Origin: Wolfiporia cocos
Lineage: Eukaryota; Basidiomycota; Agaricomycetes; Polyporales; Phaeolaceae
Assembly (NCBI GenBank): GCA_029448655.1
Contig: JACCLO010000014.1
Span: forward strand, 248,001 to 312,000
Length of the DNA stretch: 64,000 bases
Reading direction: 5' to 3'
This document shows, one piece after another, positions 56,301 through 64,000 of this stretch. A model generated the notes under the pieces. The model worked only from the letters and a program-made list of their open reading frames with translations, was not told where the DNA came from and did no database searches. A program made the position numbers and the translations under genes. How positions within the stretch are numbered: the stretch's first letter is position 1; each line of letters starts with the position of its first letter.

Positions 56301-58460
56301 GAGCACTGCTCCGAGGGCGAACTGGGAGGCGTCGGTTTCCAGGATAAAGGGTTTTTCTTTGTCGGGGAGGAGCAGCGCGGGGGCTGTTACGAACTGACTT
56401 TTTAAGAATTCGAACGCCTCGCTTTCTCGTTCTGTCCACTTGAACCCTGTGCCCGTTGCCGTTTTTGTGAGGTCGATGAGCGGTCGCGCGTGCGTGGAAT
56501 AGTGGTTGATGAACTTTCTGTAGAAGTTCGCGAACCCTAAGAAGGAGCGGACCCCTTTGGCATTTCGTGGGGGTGGCCAGTCGCGGATCCCTTTGAGCTT
56601 GGCGGGGTCCATCTGGATTTGGCCGGGGGCGATTACGAGTCCAAGGAACTCTACCCTCTCTACCCCGAACGCGCATTTCTCGGGCTTCACGAATAGCTTT
56701 TCTTCAGCCAGCTTTTGCAGGACTCGTCGCTCTCGCTCTCTGTGGGTCGTTTGGTCTGGAGAGAAGATGAGGATGTCGTCCATGTAGACTAATACCCATC
56801 CTTCCGCGATTTCCTCTTTCAGTATCTCGTTCATCATGGCCTGGAACGTTGCTGGTGAATTGCACATCCCGAAGAACATTACTGTTGGTTCGTAGAGGCC
56901 AGCATTGGTTTTGAATGCGCCCTTCCATTGATCGCCTTCTCGGATCCGTACGTTGTTATATCCTGCTCGCAGGTCCATTTTGGTGAACACCTTTGCCCCT
57001 CTTAGCTTCTCGATGAGTTCGGATATCAGGGGTAGGGGATAAGCGTTCTTGACCGTTCCTTCGTTTAGGTACCGGTAGTCCTGGCAGGGCCTTAGCCCTC
57101 CGTCTTTCTTTGGGACGAAGAAGGCGGGGGACGCCATGGGGGACTTTGATGGTCGGATGAATCCCTTGGTGAGATTTTCTGCCAGAAATTCGTCCATGGC
57201 TTTTTGTTCTCTGGGGGACAGCGAGTATACCTTGCAGTCCCGGGGTACGAAGTCAGGTTTTAGTTCGATAGCATGGTCCCACGGTCTCGAAGGGGGAAAC
57301 GCGGCTGCGGCTTTCTTGCTGAAGACGTGTGCGAAGTCTTTCAGGTGTTCGGGGAGGGCGTCCTCTGTGGGCCCCCTTTTCTCTGTCTCGGAGAGTTTCT
57401 GGGATTTCGTCATTACCTTGCGTATGCGGGATAGGGCTGCGCTTTCCTGCCGGAATCGCCTTGGGTTCCTGGTTCTAGGGGCGACCAGTTTCTTGGTCCG
57501 GACAAATCTCCTGAGTAGTTGGTATTCTTCGTCTGAGATGGGATCCTCCACTGGCTGCCGAGTGTCGGTGGAGCCGAAGCCCGCATCCCCTCTCCTTGTT
57601 TCATCGAGCTCCTCTACCTGGACTACTTCGGGGGTGAGGGCTTGTTCAAATATTATTTGCGCAATGCGCATTCCGGGAATGATACGATGAGGTGTCGTCG
57701 ATTGGTTGAACAGGATGACTTGGACTTCTCCGCGATAGTCAGGATCGATCACTCCTGCCCCAACCGTGAGCCCGTGTTTGAGCGTGAGGCCCGATCGTGA
57801 GGCTATCCTCCCGTAAGATCCTTTCGGGATCTCCATCCGAACCCCGGTGGGGATCGCCTTCCATCCCCCAGGGGTGATTTCCTCATCCTTTGAGGCGTAT
57901 AGGTCGTATCCAATGGCACCGTCGGTTCCCCGCGTTGGGAGCTTCCCCTCGGGGGCTACTGTCATTTTGACAGTGTCGAGTTGGATTATGGCGTCGGTCG
58001 TTCGGGCTTTTTCTGTTGGTTTGTCAGGGGCGATATCGACCTTTCCTGTTGCCCAATCGATGACAGGGCTCTCCCTTTTCAACCAATTGTATCCGAGGAT
58101 TACTTCTTCTTTTCCGATGTTTCCTACGAGGAAGCGGACTTTTCGTTCCTTTCCTCCGTATTTGATGGGAAGGTAGACTTCCCGATCTACCTGTCCGTCC
58201 TTGTTGGTGGTTCCATCGACGTTCCGGACGGTGATTGGGTTTCTTAGAGGTCGAGTCACGATTCGGTGTCGAATGACAAGTTTTGAATGGATCAGGGAGG
58301 ACATGGCTCCCGAGTCGATGAGGGCGTTTACTTTCACGGCTTTCTGCAGCTTCAGGGTTACGGGGATAAACAGCGACCGGTCGCGTTCATACGAGGTAAT
58401 TACATGAGCTGCGCTTTCGGGAGGTAAGACCGTGCGCTTCCTCCCTATTCGAAATCCTGG
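53346..58460 (-). CDS. pol: Pol polyprotein, family A copy 2, open
   Basis: Open for ~1,704 codons after the -1 shift near 58451-58457. Domains in order: protease DSG 58316-58308; dUTPase ~57941-57563 with all five motifs; RT with YMDD 56786-56775; RNase H; integrase with HHCC and DD35E; chromodomain ~54620-54465; then the long Ser/Thr/Pro-rich extension. At the site of copy 1's stop it has CGA (Arg). Replacements noticed relative to copy 1 are EEIAEGW/EEITEGW, RNAKG/RNVKG, FHRKI/FHWKI and DIDEG/DINEG. The protease should cut the polyprotein. dUTPase would keep uracil out of the cDNA. The integrase chromodomain probably targets chromatin marks, as in other chromoviruses. Confidence 0.93.
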   Translation of the reverse strand, partial: PGFRIGRKRTVLPPESAAHVITSYERDRSLFIPVTLKLQKAVKVNALIDSGAMSSLIHSKLVIRHRIVTRPLRNPITVRNVDGTTNKDGQVDREVYLPIKYGGKERKVRFLVGNIGKEEVILGYNWLKRESPVIDWATGKVDIAPDKPTEKARTTDAIIQLDTVKMTVAPEGKLPTRGTDGAIGYDLYASKDEEITPGGWKAIPTGVRMEIPKGSYGRIASRSGLTLKHGLTVGAGVIDPDYRGEVQVILFNQSTTPHRIIPGMRIAQIIFEQALTPEVVQVEELDETRRGDAGFGSTDTRQPVEDPISDEEYQLLRRFVRTKKLVAPRTRNPRRFRQESAALSRIRKVMTKSQKLSETEKRGPTEDALPEHLKDFAHVFSKKAAAAFPPSRPWDHAIELKPDFVPRDCKVYSLSPREQKAMDEFLAENLTKGFIRPSKSPMASPAFFVPKKDGGLRPCQDYRYLNEGTVKNAYPLPLISELIEKLRGAKVFTKMDLRAGYNNVRIREGDQWKGAFKTNAGLYEPTVMFFGMCNSPATFQAMMNEILKEEIAEGWVLVYMDDILIFSPDQTTHRERERRVLQKLAEEKLFVKPEKCAFGVERVEFLGLVIAPGQIQMDPAKLKGIRDWPPPRNAKGVRSFLGFANFYRKFINHYSTHARPLIDLTKTATGTGFKWTERESEAFEFLKSQFVTAPALLLPDKEKPFILETDASQFALGAVLKQKDDNGNERPVGYLSQSLTPAERNYEIYDRELLGVVRALEEWRHLLEGGPHQILIRSDHQNLTYWRSAQRLNRRQARWHLLLSQFDIRLQHVPGKKLVMADTLLRLMNLDSSDHDNEDILMLPDTLFIHAIEVPIIDRIKIAKSFDPIAEQGLRALEQGEQPPLRTVMEDWQYTEGVLLYKGRMYVPRDPGLRKDVISRYHDPIAAGHPGIWGTTLKVQEHFWWPDLRKTVAEYVKGCAICQQMKPDRHPTKAPLQPIPTRKDALPFSQCSVDFITDLPRVGKYDSVMVIVDHGLSKAISLTPCDKTITSEGAADIFHRKIYSKYGLPRKIISDRGPQFTSKFFQALCKLLGIDSALSTAYHPQTDGQTERMNQQIEVYLRIYCMSDPYLWAARLPDVEFAHNTRRTERGLAPTEVIMGYIPRGLPEEDNPTSVPAAGERLKSIKEAREKAIAAHELAQKRMAGRTLRDLPKLSRGDKVWLDAKNLHLPYESRKLAPKREGPFTIAEKLGAVTYRLALPPRWKIHPVFHASLLKPFNETRVHGPNYTKPPPDLVEGHKEYEVDSILNQRQHRGKRQYLVHWKGYPTADDSWEDATNLKNSPDLLEDYKSRRRGSRTRQVEEVTCRRLRLANPTVPGRRRCVGPSPSAWDTRQAGVTGVPRRLTSAPAMRSPGTGPTFPPEVIQPPGPIDLSSYRSSPPSTTAIKTSPSGLSNSNGQSAGRDSSLGGTSISGSTTSGRRRHRESGESSTKEKKARVARPVSEAPSLQCPPGYSTTMNWLELQNRTILWNTALWYLTTLPLRPPPQELDLENRRALLLIHEAANDAQFERGRAALELPPRRSLPQLTTKLVDDLRQLRSSAERSSSGVATPGTTPFSVYLDGSGSASGSTTTTSGTNPATISATSPPLDPRPGHLRQSPVEAVAAPTTGSSTAPTTAAPRVGYPSPDIDEGNARPTSSGSLPPRLLSPMEMQGITTPTPRPFEWP
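53356..54429 (-). CDS. ORF3 zinc-knuckle protein, copy 2 (357 aa)
   Basis: Same frame relation, start and length as 16356-17429, with both CCHC-type knuckles kept. One base difference from copy 1 changes both frames at once: Arg/Gln in ORF3 (QPGHRRGEC against QPGHQRGEC) and Asp/Asn in the pol extension. Confidence 0.65.
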   Translation of the reverse strand: MSTPPPSQPDRPRAPTLRRSLAVRMGYQTGRCYGCSEEAHLRTRHALTWHRSDVPPGGYPTPWTDRFELVQELTAIYDSYQDVTERLVQLERTVRWQRQQLGRNIDQWIDHLGASTPSRIRREFNQGEEGPRRPPRQRSPVPPMPSWLLDDDELARIAEPYDFMEYRSLVPDHAPPETSAAGARPGEPEGPAPHPRSSERRPVREGPSSARIATPPLTAPADDEAGRRSPSIEVISREEFERGRDAWNDPLLSLPRWLRERIWVHHHHQRYESGDYLRDVPSARSPPRPSQAEPCRSCGSPYHWILDCPDYRCPTCRVSQPGHRRGECAPYQLWVPPATPPLPDGDAGYNDPDPEAL

Positions 58461-60094
58461 TCATCGAGAATCTGGGCAAGGAACAAGGGGTTCTTAGCTT
58501 TGAGAATCCTGATCGCGTTAACTGCTTCTTCCACTGCGGTGGCTCCATCGTCCTCGTCCTCGGTGTCTTCTTCTTCCGTGTGGGCGGCGGGGTTCCCCTC
58601 CTCTACGGCCTCTACCTTTCGAGTTTTGCCCTTCGCAGGAGACTTCTTCTTTCGCTTTGGGCAGTTGCTGGAGAGGTGGCCCTTCTCCTTACAACTGAAG
58701 CACCGCCCCTCAGTTTGGAGCTTGCGTCGCTCTTCCGTGGACATTCGGTCAACGTCCATTGCGTTCGGGTCTTTCACGGGAGTCGGCGTGGCTGGGGAGC
58801 TAGGTCCCTTGGGTCGCCACTGGGGTTTCTTCTTGGGGTCTCCTCGTCCTTTGATGAACGTGTTATAATTGTTCTCGTTGATGGATGCTTGTTTCATCCA
58901 GTCTGTGAGGGTTATGACGGGGGGAACAATATTTATGATATGCGTAACGAGTGCGGGTCGGATGGCTCTCTTGTACAAGGTGACGAGGAGTGGGTTGCAC
59001 TGTTGTCGGTCCAGTCCCGTTTTCCCTACGAGGTTATCGAATTCAATATTGAAGTCGTCGATGTTCTTCTTCTCCTGCCTGAGGTCGAAGAGATCGTCAT
59101 TGGTTTTCTGTTTCTCTTCGATGGGCTCGAATGCGGCGTCGAATTCTGCACTGAACTGGAGTAGCGTGGGGAGGACGAATGCTCCTGTCGCCAGATCTGT
59201 GTGCTTGGCGTAGTAGTTCTCCTTCCATTGGTCTACTCGGTCGCTTCCTCGAATGTAGGACATGATGAAGAGGATTTTCTGATCGTCGGTCTGATAGTCT
59301 GTCGCGAACATGGTGAACCATGTGTTGCAATCATTCTTGAAGCGTTGTAGCTTCTTTCGTTCTCCCTTGAAGGGTTCGGGGGTGGCGAGCTTTATGCGGT
59401 TCCCTCGCCCTGGTGGGGCGAACTGCCCGCCCCATCCCGCGGGGTTCCCTCCGCCTGGGGGGCCTCCTCCGCTTGGTGGTCCTCCTCCTCCGCCTGGCGG
59501 TCCTCCTGGATTGCCTCCTGCGCCGCCTGCTGGATTACCGGTGCCGCCCGGGGGACCTCCGCCCCCGGGGGGACCTCCCCCTCCAGGAATTCCTCCTCCT
59601 CCAGACGCTCCTGGTCCGGTGGGGTTTGTTCCGCTAGGATTTCCAGGTAGCGGATTATTAACTGGCGGAGGGATATTGGCCACTCCCCCTGCGCCCTGGC
59701 TCGTGCCGCTGCTTCCCGGAACAGCACTTCCGCCCAAGGTTGTACCTCCCAGACCCATGCTTCCTCCTGCAGGGTTGGGGTTCGTTGTCTGTCCTCCGAG
59801 TTGTCCATCGCCTGTTCGAGATATGGTGATGGTCGGTGTCATCAAGTTTGCGACGTTTCCGAAGCGTTCGAAAGCGGCGCGCGTCTGCTCCCAGGGGTCG
59901 TTCGAGGATGGGGGTAACTGTACCCACGAGGGAATAAGTCTGTCTGGAGTCGGGACGGTGAGATACCCTCCTTTCGTAAAGAACCCTGCGGGGGGATCTC
60001 TCCACTCGAGTTTGTCTTCGTAGTAGATGCGTCTGTATTCTTCGGGGAGCAGATGGATCAACCGGCTCGGGAGATCCAGGTCAAAGCGTTGCAT
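58445..60094 (-). CDS. gag: Gag polyprotein, family A copy 2 (549 aa)
   Basis: Same layout as copy 1: conserved N-terminal domain, Gly/Pro tract, capsid region, CFSCKEKGHLSSNC knuckle, acidic tail. Two replacements noticed: RPALVTH for RPAPVTH and NPLFLAQ for NPSFLAQ, both C to T at the DNA level. Confidence 0.92.
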   Translation of the reverse strand: MQRFDLDLPSRLIHLLPEEYRRIYYEDKLEWRDPPAGFFTKGGYLTVPTPDRLIPSWVQLPPSSNDPWEQTRAAFERFGNVANLMTPTITISRTGDGQLGGQTTNPNPAGGSMGLGGTTLGGSAVPGSSGTSQGAGGVANIPPPVNNPLPGNPSGTNPTGPGASGGGGIPGGGGPPGGGGPPGGTGNPAGGAGGNPGGPPGGGGGPPSGGGPPGGGNPAGWGGQFAPPGRGNRIKLATPEPFKGERKKLQRFKNDCNTWFTMFATDYQTDDQKILFIMSYIRGSDRVDQWKENYYAKHTDLATGAFVLPTLLQFSAEFDAAFEPIEEKQKTNDDLFDLRQEKKNIDDFNIEFDNLVGKTGLDRQQCNPLLVTLYKRAIRPALVTHIINIVPPVITLTDWMKQASINENNYNTFIKGRGDPKKKPQWRPKGPSSPATPTPVKDPNAMDVDRMSTEERRKLQTEGRCFSCKEKGHLSSNCPKRKKKSPAKGKTRKVEAVEEGNPAAHTEEEDTEDEDDGATAVEEAVNAIRILKAKNPLFLAQILDDQDFE

Positions 60095-60127
60095 GGACTT
60101 GCACTCTTGGTAAGTGAGTCTGTTAAG

Positions 60128-60138
60128 AGCTCGACCTT
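60128..60138 (-). other. Primer-binding site, copy 2
   Basis: On the minus strand AAGGTCGAGCT starts one base after the 5' LTR (60140-60673). It is complementary to AGCTCGACCTT at the predicted transcript start inside that LTR. Confidence 0.6.
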
Positions 60139-60139
60139 C

Positions 60140-60673
60140 TGTTACGGATCGAATATCCGTTCAGCTGAGATGTTAAGTCGAGTTACTCAGCGTATCGAGT
60201 AGTACACTACTCGTCGGACTCAGCAGAGTCGAGCGTCGATATACTGGCTGCAGACTTAATTGCTTAAGTCCTTTGAGAACGAGTATAGGATCCTTGTAAT
60301 TCAACAAGGTCGAGCTGAGGAACTCGGCCAGTATTTACAACAGGGTCTTTATACTACGATTCTGTAATCGGGGTCATAGTGTCCTTGGTACTGCTACCAC
60401 TAAGTCCATAAGGTTAGTACGCTACGATAACTAAGCCGAAACGCTGCGGTTGAGCGCAACAATGGCTGAAACGTAGAAGCTCTGTAGATATACAACAGAT
60501 ATCACCTAGAACCTGATACGCTATGAGACTAGGGGCGTAGGGTTGTTGTACATGAAACGAGGGTCGGTGGTTGAGCAGGGACCCTAAGAATAATCGGTCA
60601 ATACAGCGGTTGGACGCTAAGTTCTCCTCTCCAGTGAGGCGTCAAAATATACGGATTCATACGGATCGTAACA
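60140..60673 (-). repeat. 5' LTR, family A copy 2
   Basis: 534 bp. It has the C-type base (G at 60487 on +), like copy 1's 3' LTR. Confidence 0.95.
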
Positions 60674-61025
60674 CATGAGTTTTTATACTACGCTAGGTTT
60701 CAGGGGTCAAGTCTGTCCCAGATGCCACCGATACTATCTACGCTATAGTCCCAAACGTTTGATAAGTATGGAGTGATATATCTGAGACGATAGATAGGAA
60801 TGATGGCGGTTGAACGCCATCTGTTAGCTAATAAACGATGAACATGAAACGGTGGCAGGGTTGGATCTGCCAAAGATGAAACGAGCCCTACAGACTAGTA
60901 CAACTGGGGACGCGCCCAGTAAGATCACGAGTAGCCAGGGGAGTTGGTTGCGCAACAAGTCCCTGTATCGTATTTGCCCAGTGGTGAGTTCTGTCGATAT
61001 TCGAAAAATTAGAATAACCGTAACA
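60674..61025 (-). repeat. 5' half of the split family-B solo LTR
   Basis: CATGAGTTTTTATACTACGC...CCGTAACA matches 19352-19699, the 5' half of the LTR read on minus. ACCTC follows at 61026-61030, the complement of GAGGT found after the other half at 18380-18384. Confidence 0.85.
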
Positions 61026-61202
61026 ACCTCTGTGTGCTAGACTGGTGGTCGACATAACTACTTGGTTACTGTCTACCTTGGGTCGTTAGTCAACACCCAT
61101 CCAGTCGCCCTTCAAGACGTTAGGTCTTAGCCTTGAACGTTAGGTTATAGGCGGGGCGTTAGTATCGTACGTCACAGTAAAACTGTGTCAGAAATCCCTC
61201 CG

Positions 61203-62804
61203 ATGTCAACCGCGACGTTGACCGAAAACGAAGCCGAAACCATCAACAGAACCTTCGATGCCGATGGAAATATGAATCAGCCTTCGGGCGCCACAGGAAT
61301 GGCAGGAATTGAGCGCATCGGAGATGATGGGAGAAATCCTGGAAACTTTACAGGAACAGATAACAGCCAGACCGGAGGACAGGACCCTCCAGGATTTATA
61401 TCTGCTTTTGCACAGAGTGGGATTGGGCCTATGGCTGGAGGAACAGACCTCTTTGGAAACCCCCCACAGAACGCACCCGGAATGGGTAGCGGAGGAAATC
61501 CGTCTTGGACTAGCCCAAGCGGAGGAATGGGAACGACAAACCCAGGAACATGGCCTTCAGGCCTATTTGGACGAACCTCCGCAGGTACAAGCGGAGGAGG
61601 ACTGGGAGGAAACTTCGGACTCGGAGGAGGGAATGCCCCTCCTCCTGGAGGACTCGGAGGAGGAACCCCCGCGAACCCCGGAGGAGGAAACCCTGGAGGG
61701 AACCCAGGGAACCCCGGAGGAAACCCAGGAAACCCGGGTGGAGGATACCCGGGAGGAGGAGGACCCCCAGGAGGGCCTCCACCACCGAATGCACCGCAGC
61801 CTCAACCTCCGGCGCCGAACCCGTACTACCGACCCCCAATGATAAAGATCAATCCCCCAGACGTATTCGACGGGGAACGATCCGACATGCAGAACTTCAT
61901 AAACCAGTGCAATTCCTGGTTTACGATGTACGAAACGTCATTCCAGAACGACGTTCAGAGAGTGATCTTTATCCTCTCTTATATTTCGAACAAGGGGAAA
62001 ACGGGCCAATGGAAACAGAATTATCACCGGGTTTATACGAACCCCCAGACGAAACGATTCTTCCCGCCTAGTCTTGCACAGTTTGATGCAGACTTCCAGA
62101 AAGCCTTCGGAGCCATCGAAGAGGTACAGAAGGCGCAGAAGAAAATCCTGGACGTAACCCAGGACAGGAAGGACATCGATGATTATATCACCGAGTTCAA
62201 CAACTTGGCCAGGAAGGCCCAGTACGATCGATACAGCGTGGACGGAAACGCGTTGCTCATAACCCTCTTTGAGAAAGGGTTACCCGAACATACGACCCGA
62301 TACATCATCGGCGTCCGGCCACTACCAGCGACCATTGATGAATGGCAGTCCGCTGCCTCGTACTATGAAAATACGTACAAGATGTTCTTGAAACGGGATA
62401 AACCGTTTGTCAAGAAAAAGGCTTGGCAAGCCTCGAACCAGAATAACGGACGCACTAGTGCTCCACAGACAACCGCACCAAAAGATCCGAATGCGATGGA
62501 TGTAGATCGAATGACCACCCAGGAAAGGGACGATCACATCAAGAAGGGAAAATGTTTCACCTGTCATCAGCCAGGGCATATGTCGCGAGACTGCCCGAAG
62601 AGGCCAAGGAAGCCAGCCCGCCCTAGGCGGACCACTCGAAAAACCGAGGAAGAAGAAGCCGAGCAAGAAGCTCGCATCGAAGAAGTCTCAGACGAAGAGA
62701 CTGAATACATCACCGCGAATAGAGCGGTCACAGCGATTAGGGCCCTGAAAGCCAAGAACCCCGAGCTCCTAGCACAGTTCGTAGAAGAACAGGATTTTGC
62801 CTAG
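61203..62804 (+). CDS. gag: Gag, element C (~533 aa)
   Basis: The first ATG in frame (MSTATLTENEAETINR) is at 61203; an in-frame GTG at 61185 is unlikely to start a fungal protein. Gly/Pro/Asn-rich tract in residues ~60-205. The capsid region starts near PPDVFDGERSDMQNF and contains DDYITEFNNLARKA. Zinc knuckle CFTCHQPGHMSRDC (CX2CX4HX4C), then an Arg/Lys run and acidic end EEQDFA. It lacks the N-terminal domain shared by families A and B. Confidence 0.88.
   Translation: MSTATLTENEAETINRTFDADGNMNQPSGATGMAGIERIGDDGRNPGNFTGTDNSQTGGQDPPGFISAFAQSGIGPMAGGTDLFGNPPQNAPGMGSGGNPSWTSPSGGMGTTNPGTWPSGLFGRTSAGTSGGGLGGNFGLGGGNAPPPGGLGGGTPANPGGGNPGGNPGNPGGNPGNPGGGYPGGGGPPGGPPPPNAPQPQPPAPNPYYRPPMIKINPPDVFDGERSDMQNFINQCNSWFTMYETSFQNDVQRVIFILSYISNKGKTGQWKQNYHRVYTNPQTKRFFPPSLAQFDADFQKAFGAIEEVQKAQKKILDVTQDRKDIDDYITEFNNLARKAQYDRYSVDGNALLITLFEKGLPEHTTRYIIGVRPLPATIDEWQSAASYYENTYKMFLKRDKPFVKKKAWQASNQNNGRTSAPQTTAPKDPNAMDVDRMTTQERDDHIKKGKCFTCHQPGHMSRDCPKRPRKPARPRRTTRKTEEEEAEQEARIEEVSDEETEYITANRAVTAIRALKAKNPELLAQFVEEQDFA
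62792..62798 (+). promoter_or_regulatory. Candidate -1 frameshift site, element C
   Basis: GGATTTT in CAG GAT TTT GCC TAG. The pol frame is one base back and open past the gag stop to the window end. Same place as GGATTTC in family A. I recall GGAUUUU as the -1 shift heptamer of red clover necrotic mosaic virus. Confidence 0.6.
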
Positions 62805-64000
62805 GAGGGAAGCCCACGGTCTTACCCTCCGAGAAAGCAGCGCATGTAATTACCTCGTTTGAGAAGAATCGATCCCTCTTCATCCCGGTAATCATGACGC
62901 TGGCAAAACCTGTGAAGTGCAATGCACTAATCGACTCAGGAGCAATGTCGAACCTGATCCACAGCAGAGTGGTAGAAAAATACAAGGTGCCCACGCAATC
63001 CTTGAAGAACCCGATCATCGTCAAAAATGTTGACGGAACAGAAAACAAAGATGGGCGAATAGACCGAGAAGCCACCATACTACTACAATATCCGAAGACC
63101 CAGAAAACGCGAAAAGTCCGATTCCTAGTAGGATCAATCGGAACGGAGAATATGATTCTAGGGTATGGATGGCTAAAAGACGAAAACCCCACAATCAACT
63201 GGAAGGACCAAACAGTCGATGTACGATCAATACTAGGGGCAGAAGAAAAGAAACAGGAAACCACGATCCGAATGGATACGGTAGAAATGGTAGTTGCCCC
63301 AGAAGGGAAAATTCCAACAAGGGGGACCCAAGAAGCTGCAGGGTACGACCTTTACGCCGCAGAAGAAACCGAGATTCCCACCGGAGGATGGAAACTCGTC
63401 TCCACAGGAGTAAAAATGAAGATCCCGAAGGGATCGTATGGAAGGCTGGCCGGACGATCAGGCAACACCCTCAGACACGGATTGGTAGTACAAGCCGGAG
63501 TCATAGACTCGGACTACCGAGGAGACGTCGGAGCCATCATCTTCAACTACTCAGACAAGGCACATAGAATTATCCCGGGCATGCGAATAGCCCAGATAAT
63601 TTTCGAACGGCACCTCACCCCCGACATTATAGAGGTCGAAGACCTAGATGAAACAGAACGAGGGGAGAAAGGGTTTGGATCCACGGACCAGCCAGAGGAA
63701 ACAGCGCAGCGGCTCTATACTCCCGAGGAGTACGAAGCGATCCGACGCTTTGCAAAAGATAACCCTAGGATCATAGGAAAGAAAGGGGAGACGCGAAAGA
63801 AGTTCCGAACAAAGATACAAATCATCAACGCTGTCAGGAAAGCGCTGACAAAATCCCAGGAATTCGCGCAGAAAACCCCCGAACCAGAACGAACGATTGA
63901 GGAGATGGTCCCGAAACACCTACTGGACTTTGCCAAGGTGTTCAGCAAGGAGTCCGCAGCAGCGTTCCCCCCGTCGAGACCATGGGACCACGCAATCGAA
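62792..64000 (+). CDS. pol: Pol, element C (partial: protease and dUTPase)
   Basis: Open to the window edge. Protease ALIDSGAMSNLIH near 62924-62962. dUTPase ~63312-63684 with motif 1 GYDLYA, motif 2 GRLAGRSG, motif 3 AGVIDSDYRGDV, motif 4 GMRIAQIIFE and motif 5 RGEKGFGSTD. Then a charged linker (LTKSQEF, DFAKVFSKESAAAFPPSRPWDH) that matches the start of the family-A RT region. All five dUTPase motifs remain despite strong divergence from family A, which suggests the activity is selected. Confidence 0.88.

Larger units (their letters stand above)
52767..60673 (-). mobile_element. Ty3/Gypsy chromovirus with dUTPase, family A copy 2
   Basis: 7,907 bp, the exact mirror of copy 1 (position = 70785 minus the copy-1 position). 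Gag, Pol and ORF3 are all open, so this copy could be autonomous. Flanks in its own orientation are TCATG (5', complement of 60674-60678) and GTCTT (3', complement of 52762-52766), the reverse of copy 1. Its LTRs differ at the same base as copy 1's, with the states swapped. Confidence 0.95.
61026..64000 (+). mobile_element. Element C: divergent dUTPase-bearing Ty3/Gypsy element, 3' cut by window
   Basis: Leader (61026-61202), gag and the first third of pol. The same order as family A: protease, dUTPase, then linker toward RT, ending ...SRPWDHAIE at the window edge. Protein similarity to family A is clear but moderate; DNA is well diverged. Its own 5' LTR seems to have been split by a family-B LTR, and the rest may lie at 18385-18675. 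No PBS recognised. Confidence 0.85.

Overview
The window looks like nuclear DNA of a basidiomycete fungus (Agaricomycetes type). The host genes carry many short GT-AG introns of about 45-75 bp. The recognisable families are a BTB protein, an MFS sugar transporter, a DUF7025/AAA ATPase, a GH92 mannosidase, an intracellular-type GMC oxidoreductase and small nucleotidyltransferase-fold proteins. The rest is dominated by dUTPase-bearing Ty3/Gypsy chromoviruses and their debris. No tRNA, rRNA or CRISPR was recognised.

Layout. 1-10 kb: the 3' end of a BTB gene, a ~1 kb TIR element, a near-perfect hairpin, a nucleotidyltransferase-like gene (NT1) and small tandem repeats. 10.1-18.0 kb: a 7,907 bp Ty3/Gypsy element on + (family A, copy 1; one nonsense codon in RT). 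18.0-20.7 kb: nested LTR debris of two further families (B and C). 21.8-22.8 kb: second copy of the TIR element. 26.3-46.7 kb: gene-rich block with an MFS sugar transporter (+), an AAA ATPase (-), a decayed copy of that ATPase, a secreted GH92 alpha-mannosidase (-), a 924-residue unknown protein (+) and a GMC oxidoreductase (+). 48.3-51.0 kb: two more NT paralogues on -, one frameshifted. 52.8-60.7 kb: a second, same-length family-A element on - with open gag and pol. 61-64 kb: the start of a divergent relative (element C), cut by the window end.

Main result. The two family-A elements form a 7.9 kb inverted repeat, and their flanks are swapped. Copy 1 is flanked by GTCTT on the left and TCATG on the right. 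Read in its own orientation, copy 2 has TCATG on the left and GTCTT on the right. The one LTR variant seen (T/C) is swapped in the same way. A solo family-B LTR with target duplication GAGGT is cut in two, one half beside each element. Undoing an inversion of 18,019-52,766 repairs all of this and lines the three NT genes up in tandem. Either ectopic recombination inverted ~34.7 kb, or the assembly flipped the segment between the repeats.

The elements are unusual in four ways: a complete dUTPase domain between protease and RT; a Tf1-like 11-nt self-primer match between the predicted transcript start and the primer-binding site; a -1 shift from gag to pol; and a third ORF, again one frame back, overlapping the 3' end of pol and encoding two zinc-knuckle-like motifs.
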